Assembly (NCBI GenBank): GCA_016179925.1
Contig: JACPCG010000104.1
Coordinates: forward strand, 1 to 36,364
Length of the DNA: 36,364 bases
Source of the DNA: Candidatus Rokuibacteriota bacterium
Lineage (GTDB): Bacteria; Methylomirabilota; Methylomirabilia; Rokubacteriales; CSP1-6
Reading direction: 5' to 3'
Shown here: one piece after another, positions 25,451 to 33,453 of the stretch
Position numbering within the stretch: the first letter of the stretch is position 1
How the letters are laid out: each line of letters begins with the position of its first letter
Position numbers and translations under genes: made by a program
Notes under the pieces: generated by a model
Told to the model about the DNA's origin: nothing
Databases searched by the model: none
The model's input: only the letters and a program-made list of their open reading frames with translations

Positions 25451-25518
25451 CGGTAGTCCCTGGAAGGGCCAACGCGCCGACGAGAAAAGGGCTACCTCGC
25501 GGTAGCCCTTTCGGGTGA
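25451..25518 (-). repeat. 68-bp repeat with hairpin, copy A
   Basis: Matches 31686-31753 at 64 of 68 positions. The minus-strand 5' half is a terminator-like hairpin. The 3' half (about 35 bases, including GGCCCTTCC and GGGACTACCG) is equally conserved but not explained by termination. It sits between a stop codon and the next minus-strand gene, as copy B does. Confidence 0.9.
25486..25511 (-). terminator. Rho-independent terminator of the 25547-26380 gene
   Basis: An 11-bp perfect stem (arms 25486-25496 and 25501-25511) has a GCGA tetraloop on the minus strand and is followed there by TTTTCTCG. It begins 36 bases after the stop codon at 25547. It separates the regulator/channel operon from the ACIII/Qrc-like operon. 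Confidence 0.8.
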
Positions 25519-25546
25519 GGAGGTCGAGGACCTCGCGCTCGCGCCG

Positions 25547-26380
25547 CTAAAATCCTTTTGTCAGGATGACGATGACGTTGTAGTCAAACTCCTTGGCGCT
25601 CGTCACGGGCAACTGGACCCCGGCCCGGAGATTCCACCCCTGGGCCGGCTCCACGCTGACGCCCGGCGTCAGATAGACTTGCGTCCGCTCTTTCAGCTCT
25701 TCGTCGCCTTTCACCACCGTGACAGTGTTCATTTCGAGGATCAGGCCGAGCCGCTCCACGGGGGAGTAGGTGGCCGTCAGGTTAGCGGTCACCGACTGCG
25801 CCTTGTCCGGCCTCACCCGGGGTTCGCCCTCTTCTTCCGCCTCGATGCTTCGAGGCACGTTGACCTGCCAGCTGTAGGCAGCGTCGGCCTGAAGGCTGAA
25901 GGGACCGAATCCCTTGCCGGCTGCAAGGAACGGCGCGACGGCGAGCTCGCCCCCCAGCTCCCGCCGCTCGCTCCCCGTCGGGAAGGTCAGCTTGAGGCCC
26001 CCCGAGAGGGCGAACTGATGCGCGGGCAGGATGACGGGGGCGTACTTCGCCATCAGGCTGACATCGCCGATCCCGCCCACGGTTGGCTCTGAGTCTCGCG
26101 GGTCGCGGACGGCGAACGGGATGGCGAGCTTGAGGCCGAACGAAGGCACAGGCGCGTACTGCAGGCTACTCAGTGCAAACCCGTACGCGCGTTCCGTCCT
26201 CGACTTCGAGGTCGCAAACGTCCCTTCCAGCTCCGTCGCGGGCGTGGCCCCCTCGGTCACCAGGGTCGCCGGCAGGCTCACCTCCTCGGCCTTGTCATTC
26301 CCCTCGCCGGCGAGGGCGGGGGAAGGAAGACCCAAGATCAGAAGGGCGAGGCCAACCACGACGATTCGTGTCGCTCCCAT
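25547..26380 (-). CDS. Predicted outer-membrane beta-barrel protein (transporter-like)
   Basis: 277 residues with a signal peptide ending SPALAG. The mature part alternates short amphipathic strands with glycine turns (GGLKLTFPTGSERRE, APFLAAGKGFGPF, LTATYSPVERLGL) and ends in TKGF with a C-terminal aromatic residue, as outer-membrane barrels do. The pattern recalls the MetA-pathway phenol degradation/transporter family (PF13557), but assignment is tentative. It follows the dihaem cytochrome gene by 43 bases and is the last gene before the terminator at 25486. It may admit a substrate or hold cytochromes at the outer membrane; the latter is speculation. Confidence 0.7.
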   Translation of the reverse strand: MGATRIVVVGLALLILGLPSPALAGEGNDKAEEVSLPATLVTEGATPATELEGTFATSKSRTERAYGFALSSLQYAPVPSFGLKLAIPFAVRDPRDSEPTVGGIGDVSLMAKYAPVILPAHQFALSGGLKLTFPTGSERRELGGELAVAPFLAAGKGFGPFSLQADAAYSWQVNVPRSIEAEEEGEPRVRPDKAQSVTANLTATYSPVERLGLILEMNTVTVVKGDEELKERTQVYLTPGVSVEPAQGWNLRAGVQLPVTSAKEFDYNVIVILTKGF

Positions 26381-26423
26381 TCTCACGGCGGCGTCCTTTT
26401 CGCCTCGCCGTCTACGGTTGATC

Positions 26424-27173
26424 TCACTTCTCCGGCAGCGTCTGAGAGTAGGCCAGGACATCCAGGACATCCTGCAAACTCCACCCCATCTCCACCCCCG
26501 CGGGCATGGGAGGATTCGACCCCGGCTGGCCGAAGCGGACCTTGTGCACGAACTCCCAGGGATTCTCTTTGGCCACCGTCCCGACATATTCGGGATCGTC
26601 CGGCTTTCCAAAGTTCAGGTTTTTCCCTTCGGGCCCGTGGCAGGCGGCGCACACGACCGCCAATTGCTTGCCGCGGGCCTCGTCCGCCTTCACCGGCTTC
26701 TTCGTCTTGCGGTCAATGGCCGGGGACAGATCCAGGAGCCCATGCTTCAAGAAGTTTGCGAGATGGGTCAGTGTGGCGTCGTTCAGGACAGAAGCGAAAC
26801 CATGTTTGGGATTGGCGAAGCCTTTCATGAGCTGATCCGTGCTGTTGCCCTGCGCGGCCAGGACGCCAGGAAAGCCGGTCTTGTGAGAGCCGGAACCGTA
26901 GATGCCGTCCTTCCCCCGGTAATCCCAGCCGTGGCACTCCTTGCACCGCCACGTCGTCTCGCCCTTCCGCTTGTTGGTGGTCTGCAGGGCCCACAGGAGG
27001 TGGTCGCCGGCGGGTGCCTTCATGCCGGCCCCCTCCTTCCACCACTTGTCGTAGAGCCTCCCGCCGGTGGCGATGCTGGCGGGCGATGGGGCCTGTGCCG
27101 CGGCAACGTTCGTGAGGGTAAGTCCCGCCCCCAGAAACCAGACGCAGGTCCAGACGATCCCTGTGCGCCTCAT
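26424..27173 (-). CDS. Dihaem cytochrome c
   Basis: 249-residue exported protein (signal ends NVAAAQ) with two haem sites, CKECH near residue 77 and CAACH near 176. The first lies in RCKECHGWDYRGKDG, followed by GSGSHKTGFPGVL. The second is followed by HGPEGKNLNFG and a Met-rich PPMPAGVEMGW that may supply its axial Met. The two-domain layout recalls dihaem electron carriers such as thiosulfate dehydrogenases, without a firm match. It stands between a degenerate receiver gene (31 bases upstream) and the predicted barrel. Its role could be as terminal carrier controlled by the adjoining sigma-54 system. Confidence 0.85.
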   Translation of the reverse strand: MRRTGIVWTCVWFLGAGLTLTNVAAAQAPSPASIATGGRLYDKWWKEGAGMKAPAGDHLLWALQTTNKRKGETTWRCKECHGWDYRGKDGIYGSGSHKTGFPGVLAAQGNSTDQLMKGFANPKHGFASVLNDATLTHLANFLKHGLLDLSPAIDRKTKKPVKADEARGKQLAVVCAACHGPEGKNLNFGKPDDPEYVGTVAKENPWEFVHKVRFGQPGSNPPMPAGVEMGWSLQDVLDVLAYSQTLPEK

Positions 27174-27204
27174 CGTTCGTCCTCCCTTTCTCCGTCGTGC
27201 ATCT

Positions 27205-27585
27205 TCACGGCGACGCCGTCCGCGCGAGAGCTAGCTTCACGCTCTCCTCCAGGTGCGCGAGGGCGATGGGCTTCTCGAGGACCGAGAGAACGAGTCCCTC
27301 GGTTTCCGCCGCCCGAGCCTCCGGAGTGGCGAGCGAGACCAGCGCGATGATTGCCACATTTGGGAATCCCGATCGGAGCTGGCGAACCCTGCTGAGATCC
27401 TCGCGGCTCAGCTCCTCCATGTCGGTCACCAGCAAGGACACCGGAATCCGCTGAAGCCGGGATTCCGCCTCGTGCCATCCGAACGCCGAGAGCACGGGCC
27501 ATCCGCTCTGCATGAGCGCCCGGGTCAGGCCCTGTAAGGTGGTTGCATCAGACGACACCACCAGGATCGATTCGGGTGGCCTCAT
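27205..27585 (-). CDS. Receiver-domain protein with altered acidic pair
   Basis: 126-residue single receiver domain. The strand ILVVSSDATTLQGL carries Ser11-Ser12 in place of the two acidic residues that bind magnesium, while the phospho-acceptor (LLVTDM, Asp55) and the Lys of VLEKP are kept. Phosphorylation is therefore doubtful. ATG at 27585 follows AAGAAGGG; an upstream TTG at 27684 would add an amphipathic helix. It follows the sigma-54 regulator gene and precedes the dihaem cytochrome. Possibly an adaptor for the neighbouring histidine kinase. Confidence 0.75.
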   Translation of the reverse strand: MRPPESILVVSSDATTLQGLTRALMQSGWPVLSAFGWHEAESRLQRIPVSLLVTDMEELSREDLSRVRQLRSGFPNVAIIALVSLATPEARAAETEGLVLSVLEKPIALAHLEESVKLALARTASP

Positions 27586-27765
27586 CGCGCCCTTCTTCGT
27601 GAGCAGTTCCCGCGCCAAATTCCTTAGGAGATCGGCGGCCGCCCGGATTCCTTCCGCCACCGGGGAGTTGGCTCGGGCAGGCAAGACAACTCGAAGGGAT
27701 GCCCCGATCTCGGAAGCGGTCAGAATGACCTCGGGCGCCGCCGATGATGGGTCAAAACGACCGGG

Positions 27766-29119
27766 TTACTGGAGGCCGAACTCCTGGATCTTTCGGTAGA
27801 GCGTTTTGAGGCCGATGCCCAGGATCTCTGAGGCTTTCCGCTTGTTCCCGCCGGTCGCCACCAGCGTCCGCGTGATGGCCTGGCGCTCCAGCTCACGGAG
27901 CGTGGCGCTGGAGGCGCGATCCCCCGAATCGGCGCTTCGGTCCTCGCCGCGTACGGCCGCGGGAAGATCCGCGGCGGTGATGGGTCCCCCCTTGGAGAAG
28001 ACGAGCATCGACTCGACGACGTGCTGGATCTCCCGGACGTTTCCGGGCCAGGCATAGCGGCAGAGCAGCGCGAGCGCGTCGCCACTCATCTCGGGGAGGG
28101 GCTTCCCCAGGCGCTTGGCGAAAGCCTGGAGGAAGTGAGCCATGAGGGCGGGAATGTCCTCGGCCCGCTCCCTGAGGGATGGGACCCGGATGGGAACGAC
28201 GTTGAGTCGGTAATAGAGGTCTTCGCGAAACGCGCCTTCGGCGACGAGACCCTCCAGGTCTCGATTCGTGGCGGTGATGAGCCTGACATCCACCCGGAGC
28301 GTCTCCGTCCCACCGACCCGCTCGAACTCCTGCTCCTGGAGCACGCGAAGGAGCTTGGCCTGGGTCGGAGGGCTCATGTCGCCCACCTCGTCCAGAAACA
28401 GCGTGCCCCCGTGAGCCAGCTCGAATCGTCCCTTCCTCCGCTCCCGGGCGCCCGTGAAGGCCCCCCGCTCGTGGCCGAACAGTTCCGACTCGAGGAGCCC
28501 CTCGGGGAGCGCGGCGCAGCTCACCTTGACGAACGGGCGGTCGGCCCGGAAGCCGCCATAATGGATCGCCTGAGCCACCAGCTCCTTGCCCGTCCCCGTC
28601 TCGCCGAGAATCAGCACCGCCCTCGGTTGCGGCGACCTGCTGGATCGCCTCGCGGAGGCGCTGCATCGGCGCGGACTGTCCCAGGAGGTGCTTGAGGCCG
28701 AAAGTCTCGCGCAGGCGAAGTCTCAGCTCCCGATTCTCGTGGACCAAGCGCCGGGCCTTCAGCGCGTGCTGCAGCAGCAGCTCGAGCTTGTCGAGGTTGA
28801 TGGGCTTGGTCAGGAAATCGTAGGCCCCCTTCTTCATGGCCTCGACCGCGACGTCCACGGTTCCAAAGGCGGTGAGGATGATCACGATGATCTCGGGGAA
28901 GTCGGCGCGGACCCGTTCCAGGATGGCGATGCCGTCGGCGCCCGGCATCTTGAGATCGGTCAGGAGGATGTCGATGGGTTCGTTTCTCAGGAGAGTAAGG
29001 GCTTCGGCACCATCCGCCGCCGTTCGCGTGTGGTACCCGGCCCGGGTGAGAGCGCGGCCGAGGCCCTCTCGGGTCCGAGCATCGTCCTCGGCCACGAGAA
29101 TGACGTTCCCCACCCTCAA
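27766..29119 (-). pseudogene. NtrC-family sigma-54 response regulator, split by a frameshift
   Basis: The 5' part (from 29119 TTG, or GTG 29113) encodes a normal receiver: VAEDDARTREG, DILLTDLKMPG with the phospho-acceptor, and LTKP. The 3' part in another frame encodes the sigma-54 AAA+ domain: GETGTGKE (Walker A), [15 protein letters not shown] (Walker B), then a Fis-type helix-turn-helix ([20 protein letters not shown]). The frames meet at about 28617-28622. Restoring two bases there (GGGCGGTG to GGGCGCGGTG) gives the usual spacing of the family. A sequencing or assembly slip or a recent mutation are both possible. Its start overlaps the kinase stop codon. As read, the protein would lose its ATPase and DNA-binding parts. 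Confidence 0.88.
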
Positions 29120-30711
29120 CCCCCGTCGCTTGGTGGGGTGAGCGGCAGACGGACCGTGAACACCGCCCCCCCTCCGACCCGGGCCTGACAGGAGACGCTT
29201 CCTCCGTGTGCCTCGACGATTCGCCTGACGATGGGCAGCCCGAGCCCGAGGCCGTCCGTCTTGGTGCTGACGAAGGGCAGGAAGATCAGCTCTCGCTCAG
29301 CCTCGGGGACGCCCGGCCCGGAATCCGCGATGGCGATCTTCACCACCCGCTCGCCGTCCCGGCCGACCTCCACGCCGAGAACGCCGCCGTTGGGCATCGC
29401 TTGAAGGGCATTGTGCGCCAGGTTGAGGAAGACTTGGCGAAGCTGATCCTGATCTCCCCTCACTGAGGCCACGGACACAGGCGTGACTGGTTCGATGCGG
29501 ACTCCAGCCGCGGCCGCCTGGGGTCGCAAGAGCCCCAGGATCTCCTGGAGGAGGGCGCCGATCTCGACGCGCTCGAGCTTGGGGATCGGTAGACGGGCGA
29601 AGTCGACGAACTCTTCGAGTATCCGGTTGATGCGGGTGATTTCGTATTCCAGCGCAGCCAACGCGTCGAGGAGCTCGCGGAAAGACGGTGGCGCGGAGTC
29701 CCCGGACAGCTCACGGCGGAGCAACTGGACGTTGATGGCGAGGGAGTTGAGGGGCGTGCGGATCTCGTGAGTCACACCGGCGGCGATCTGCCCCGTCACC
29801 GCGATCCGCTCGGATCTGATGAGCTCGGCCTGCGTGGCCCGAAGCCTCGCGCTGGTTTCTTCGAGTTCCCGCGTCCGCTCCTTGACCTGCCGCTCCAGTT
29901 CCGCCTCGAAGGTGAGCCGCTCGGCCTCGTGGGCCTCCAGGCGCTCGGCCATCCGGTTGAAGGCGCGGGAGAGCTGCCCGACTTCGTCGCTCGACCTGAC
30001 CGGGACGCGTCGTGAGAGGTTACCGCTCGCGATGTGAACGGCGGCCTCAGCGAGCCGGGTGATGGGAATGACGAGGTTCCGGGAAAGAAAGCGGTCGCCG
30101 AACAGGAGCAGGAGCCCGCCGCTGAAGACGAACGCCACGTAGAGCGCGGAGATGAGGAGCATCTGGCGCTGGGTGGTATTGATCGCACGCTGGAATTTCT
30201 TCCCGTGCACGGCGTGGAGGTCCTCGATGACCACCGAAACCTCGTGTGCCAACTCGCTGGTCAGTGCGACCTCGCCGGGAGTCGGCGCCCGTCCTCGCGT
30301 GGCGGCTTCAATGGCCGCCAGCGAGACGGTCTCGAGCTCGGCCAGCAACGACTTGAGTTTCGCGAGCGGCGCCAGTTCCTGGCCGGCCTCGTCGCTCCCC
30401 TGGGCGCGCTCGAGCGCCTCATAGACCGCGATCCGTGTCCGGAGATCCTCGAGGACGAGGCCGGGCGGCTGGTGGTCTCGGGCCGGGATCCCCCGGAAAA
30501 CGAGGTGCAGGTCGCCGATGAAATGCTGAACGGTGCCGTGAATCCGCTCGATAGCCTGCACCTCCAGGCTTCGCTGTCGTCCCTCCTCCACCCCGACATA
30601 GATCGTCCTGGCAAGGAGGACAGAGATGCCCCCGACGAGCAGCACGAGGACGAACGCGAGCCTGACGGCGAGATTGATCCGTCGGCCGATTCCCGCGCGT
30701 ATGGCGTCCAT
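29116..30711 (-). CDS. Membrane sensor histidine kinase (NtrB/HAMP type)
   Basis: 531 residues. Two membrane helices (about 12-36 and 182-202) enclose a periplasmic, mostly helical sensor. Then follow a HAMP domain (PITRLAEAAVHIASGNLSRR), a coiled linker, the H-box GVTHEIRTPLNSLAIN with the phosphorylated His, and an ATPase domain with NLAHNALQAM (N box), DSGPGVP (G1) and GLGLGLPIVRRI (G2). ATG at 30711 follows GCGAGGGACGG; longer readings lack support. Its stop codon overlaps the start of the NtrC-type regulator, its evident partner. The signal sensed is unknown, but the regulon presumably includes the following cytochrome and barrel genes. Confidence 0.92.
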   Translation of the reverse strand: MDAIRAGIGRRINLAVRLAFVLVLLVGGISVLLARTIYVGVEEGRQRSLEVQAIERIHGTVQHFIGDLHLVFRGIPARDHQPPGLVLEDLRTRIAVYEALERAQGSDEAGQELAPLAKLKSLLAELETVSLAAIEAATRGRAPTPGEVALTSELAHEVSVVIEDLHAVHGKKFQRAINTTQRQMLLISALYVAFVFSGGLLLLFGDRFLSRNLVIPITRLAEAAVHIASGNLSRRVPVRSSDEVGQLSRAFNRMAERLEAHEAERLTFEAELERQVKERTRELEETSARLRATQAELIRSERIAVTGQIAAGVTHEIRTPLNSLAINVQLLRRELSGDSAPPSFRELLDALAALEYEITRINRILEEFVDFARLPIPKLERVEIGALLQEILGLLRPQAAAAGVRIEPVTPVSVASVRGDQDQLRQVFLNLAHNALQAMPNGGVLGVEVGRDGERVVKIAIADSGPGVPEAERELIFLPFVSTKTDGLGLGLPIVRRIVEAHGGSVSCQARVGGGAVFTVRLPLTPPSDGG

Positions 30712-30840
30712 CCGTCCCTCGCCTGGTGCTTGGCCCCGAGGCCACCGGAAGAGCGAGATCCGGGCCTTGCAGCGAGAAGCGCGCCTGAAGAGGATTGCGC
30801 CCTCAGGGACCAGGTGCCACAACCTCTTGGTCACGACCGA

Positions 30841-31575
30841 TCACGGCCGCCTCCCCGGTGAAGCACCCCCGAACGTGACCGTCACGGTCACGTCGCCAGC
30901 CGCGCCGACGGTGACCGGCACCCGTCTCGTCCCCAGCACTTCGTGCCAGACCCCGAGGGTGTGCGGGCCCTGGGGGACGTCGGGAAGGCGGAAGCGCCCC
31001 TCGTCGTCGGAGAGCGCGTAGTACGGATGGCTTGCGACCACGATCCAGGCCCGCATCACGCCTTCGCCGTGGAGATCGCACTTGACCGGGATGATCTCCG
31101 GGTGCTCGAAGGTGACCCTGAGGGGCCTCGCCCTGCCCGGGTGGCCCAGGTTCAGGCGAGGATTGAGGGTGCTCAGCGTGTGGAAGTTGTGGAGAATGCC
31201 GTCGCTGTTGAGGATCTCCACCGTCGACCCCGGAGGGACGATCAGCACGCGGGGAACGAAGACACACCGGCGCTGGTCGATCTGAAACGTCGTGGCCGAC
31301 CTCCAACCCTCGAGCCGCTCGTCAGCGATGAACACCACGGCGTTCATCACGCCGCCCGAGGACGAGAGCAGTAGCTCCTCGGACCGCCGCGGCTCCGAGC
31401 CGCAGACGGCGTGATCGACCGTGGGGTAGAGCACCCTCGGGGCTGGAGCCTCCCCGATGAGCTTGATCGTGCCCGCGACGCCTCCCGGCTCGGCCGCCAC
31501 GGCCCTCGGTGCTCCGAGGACGGCTGCGATAAGAAGGACGCTCCCGAAGACAGCGCCCCGCCGCCTGGCACGCAT
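30841..31575 (-). CDS. Exported cupredoxin-like protein with C-terminal carboxypeptidase-regulatory-like fold
   Basis: 244 residues with signal peptide (ends PRAVAAE). A first beta domain contains LHNFHTLS and, further on, VKCDLHGEGVM. The His plus C-xx-H-xxxx-M arrangement matches type 1 copper sites such as plastocyanin. The end (YALSDDEGRFRLPDVPQGPH) resembles the carboxypeptidase regulatory-like fold seen in methylamine-utilisation-type cupredoxins. ATG at 31575 is chosen; the frame stays open back to a TTG at 31707 inside the 68-bp repeat. It could be a copper electron carrier of the same respiratory network; copper binding is predicted, not shown. Confidence 0.75.
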   Translation of the reverse strand: MRARRRGAVFGSVLLIAAVLGAPRAVAAEPGGVAGTIKLIGEAPAPRVLYPTVDHAVCGSEPRRSEELLLSSSGGVMNAVVFIADERLEGWRSATTFQIDQRRCVFVPRVLIVPPGSTVEILNSDGILHNFHTLSTLNPRLNLGHPGRARPLRVTFEHPEIIPVKCDLHGEGVMRAWIVVASHPYYALSDDEGRFRLPDVPQGPHTLGVWHEVLGTRRVPVTVGAAGDVTVTVTFGGASPGRRP

Positions 31576-31685
31576 GACGCTCGCTCCTGTGCGGCACCGC
31601 TCCGGCGACGCGCGATTGCAGCCCCGGGTGGCGGCGCGTGCCGGTGCCGACCCGCGCCACCACTGTCGCCCTACCACCCGCGTCT

Positions 31686-31753
31686 CGGTAGTCCCCGGAA
31701 GGGCCAAGCCGCCGACAAGAAAAGGGCTACCTCGCGGTAGCCCTTTCGGGTGA
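31686..31753 (-). repeat. 68-bp repeat with hairpin, copy B
   Basis: Second copy of the element at 25451-25518, differing at four positions, all outside the hairpin. It lies between the stop codon of the NarL-type regulator gene and the cupredoxin gene on the minus strand, 110 bases before the latter's ATG. Confidence 0.9.
31721..31746 (-). terminator. Rho-independent terminator of the NarL-type operon
   Basis: An 11-bp stem (31721-31731 with 31736-31746) has a GCGA tetraloop, followed on the minus strand by TTTTCTTG, 28 bases behind the stop codon at 31774. Confidence 0.8.
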
Positions 31754-31773
31754 CCCGGCCGACCCGGGGCGGA

Positions 31774-32439
31774 CTACGGCGCGTCGCGCGGCTTCACGAG
31801 GCCCTCCCGGAGTGCCCAGGCGACCACCTGCACGCGGTTCTCGAGATGGAGCTTCTCCATGATGCTCTTGAGGTGATTCTTGACGGTGTTCTCGCTGATC
31901 TCGAGCGCGGCGGCGATCTCCTTGTTGACAGACCCGCGCGTGAGGAGCTCGAGGACCTCCTGCTCGCGCGGGCTCAGCCCGGCCGATGGCGTCCCCTTCT
32001 GGGGGGGTCGGACCTGCCGCGTGAACTCCTCGAGGATCTTGACCGCCATCGAGGGCGTGACGAACGCTTCACCGCGGACGACACCCCGGAGCGTCCGGAA
32101 CAGCTCCTCCGGCTCCACGTTCTTGAGGAGGTAGCCATGTGCCCCCGCTCTCAGCGCCTCGAAGAGCTTCTGGTCCTCTTCGGACACGGTCAGGACGACG
32201 ATCTTGGTGGACGGCAGCGCCGCCTTGATGCGCCGCGCGGCCTCGATACCGTCCATCCCCGGCATGTAGACATCCATGAGGACGACGTCCGGCAGAAGGG
32301 CCAGGGCCTTCGCCACGGCGTCCCGCCCGTCCTGGGCTTCTCCCACGACGGTGAAGCCGTCCGCGGCTCGGAGAAGGCCGGTGACGCCCTTTCGGAAGAG
32401 CGCGTGGTCGTCCGCCACGAGCACCCGAGTGGACTTCAT
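31774..32439 (-). CDS. NarL/FixJ-family response regulator
   Basis: 221 residues. The receiver has Asp10-Asp11 (VADDHALF), phospho-acceptor Asp56 (PDVVLMDVYMPG), Thr in VVLTVS and Lys in LLKN. The C-terminal LuxR-type helix-turn-helix (LSPREQEVLELLTRG, NKEIAAALEISENTVKNHLK) spans about 150-210. It is complete and has all catalytic residues. ATG at 32439 overlaps the kinase stop codon by four bases, so kinase and regulator are coupled. Probably controls respiratory genes in response to a redox signal; targets are not evident. Confidence 0.95.
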   Translation of the reverse strand: MKSTRVLVADDHALFRKGVTGLLRAADGFTVVGEAQDGRDAVAKALALLPDVVLMDVYMPGMDGIEAARRIKAALPSTKIVVLTVSEEDQKLFEALRAGAHGYLLKNVEPEELFRTLRGVVRGEAFVTPSMAVKILEEFTRQVRPPQKGTPSAGLSPREQEVLELLTRGSVNKEIAAALEISENTVKNHLKSIMEKLHLENRVQVVAWALREGLVKPRDAP

Positions 32440-33341
32440 GGCCGCTGGCTCCTCGTCTTGTCCAAGGGAAGCTGGACTTCCACGGTTGTCCCCTCGCCCT
32501 GGCGGGAGCTGAGCGTGAACTTCCCGCCGACCGCCTCGGCGCGCTCGCGCATGGTCTCGATGCCGAAACGGTCCTCTCCCGAAATGGTGGGCGGATCGAA
32601 CCCGATGCCGTCGTCGCGGATCGACGCCCGTGCGTACTCTCGATCGCGCTCGATGCTGACGAGGACGCGCCGGGCGCCGGCGTGCTTCCTGATATTGGCC
32701 ATCGCCTCCTGGATGATCCGGATGAGCTGGACCTCGACGACCGGCGGGAGCGCGATCGCCTCGTCGGGCTCGACCTTCAGGTCGACGGTGATTCCCGTTT
32801 GCCGGCTCCAGTCGTGAAGGTACTCGGTGAGCGTCGGAGTCAGACCGAGACTGCGCGCCACCATGCTCCGCAGTCCGAAGATCGCCTGGCGCGCCTCCTC
32901 GTAGGCCTCGCGGGCCGCCTTCCGGAGCTCCGCCAGCGTCTCCTCCACCCGCGCGGTCCTGCCGGCAGCGATCTCCGCCTCCAGCGTGGCCAGGCCCAGA
33001 TGAAGATAGCCGAGGTTCTGAGCGATACTGTCGTGCAGCTCGCGGGCGATCCGCTGACGCTCTCTCACGACCGCCAACGCCTCGTTCATCTCGGCGAGCT
33101 CCCGGGTGCGGCGGACGATCTCCTCCTCCTGCTGCTGCACGCGGGCGAACACGAAGCGCGAGAAAAAGAACGTTCCCGCCGCGCTGAGCGCGAGCAGGAC
33201 GAAGAAGGCGGGCCAGAACGGGGGGAGGGGATGCGGATGATTGTAGAGGACGAGCACGCTCAGCAGCGCGAGGTAGGCGGCGGGACCGCAGACGGTGAGC
33301 CAGCGCAACCCTGTCCGACCGAGCACGAAACGCTTGTCCAC
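32436..33341 (-). CDS. DesK/NarX-type sensor histidine kinase
   Basis: 301 residues. Two hydrophobic stretches (about 15-33 and 42-66) form a short membrane anchor with almost no periplasmic loop, so sensing is likely within the membrane or cytoplasm. A coiled segment leads to the HisKA_3 motif RQRIARELHDSIAQNLG (phosphorylated His in ELHD). The ATPase domain has QEAMANIRKHAGA (N box), DDGIGFDPP (G1) and RFGIETMRERAEAVGG (G2). GTG at 33341 follows GAGGAGGCGC. Partner of the NarL-type regulator behind it. Confidence 0.93.
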   Translation of the reverse strand: MDKRFVLGRTGLRWLTVCGPAAYLALLSVLVLYNHPHPLPPFWPAFFVLLALSAAGTFFFSRFVFARVQQQEEEIVRRTRELAEMNEALAVVRERQRIARELHDSIAQNLGYLHLGLATLEAEIAAGRTARVEETLAELRKAAREAYEEARQAIFGLRSMVARSLGLTPTLTEYLHDWSRQTGITVDLKVEPDEAIALPPVVEVQLIRIIQEAMANIRKHAGARRVLVSIERDREYARASIRDDGIGFDPPTISGEDRFGIETMRERAEAVGGKFTLSSRQGEGTTVEVQLPLDKTRSQRP

Positions 33342-33453
33342 GCGCCTCCTCCCCGCCCTCAGCGCTGGGGCGCTCCCCCACGGCGACCGCGCCGGCTCAT
33401 GCGTGCTCCCGTGGCAGACAAGGTAGCACTGATGAGACCGGGATGCCGGCGGG

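Noticed and set aside
31686-31753. Known riboswitch (cyclic-di-GMP, cobalamin or similar) in the 68-bp repeat
   Set aside because: Compared by eye with the core motifs I know; the GEMM and cobalamin signatures are not present, so no class was assigned.
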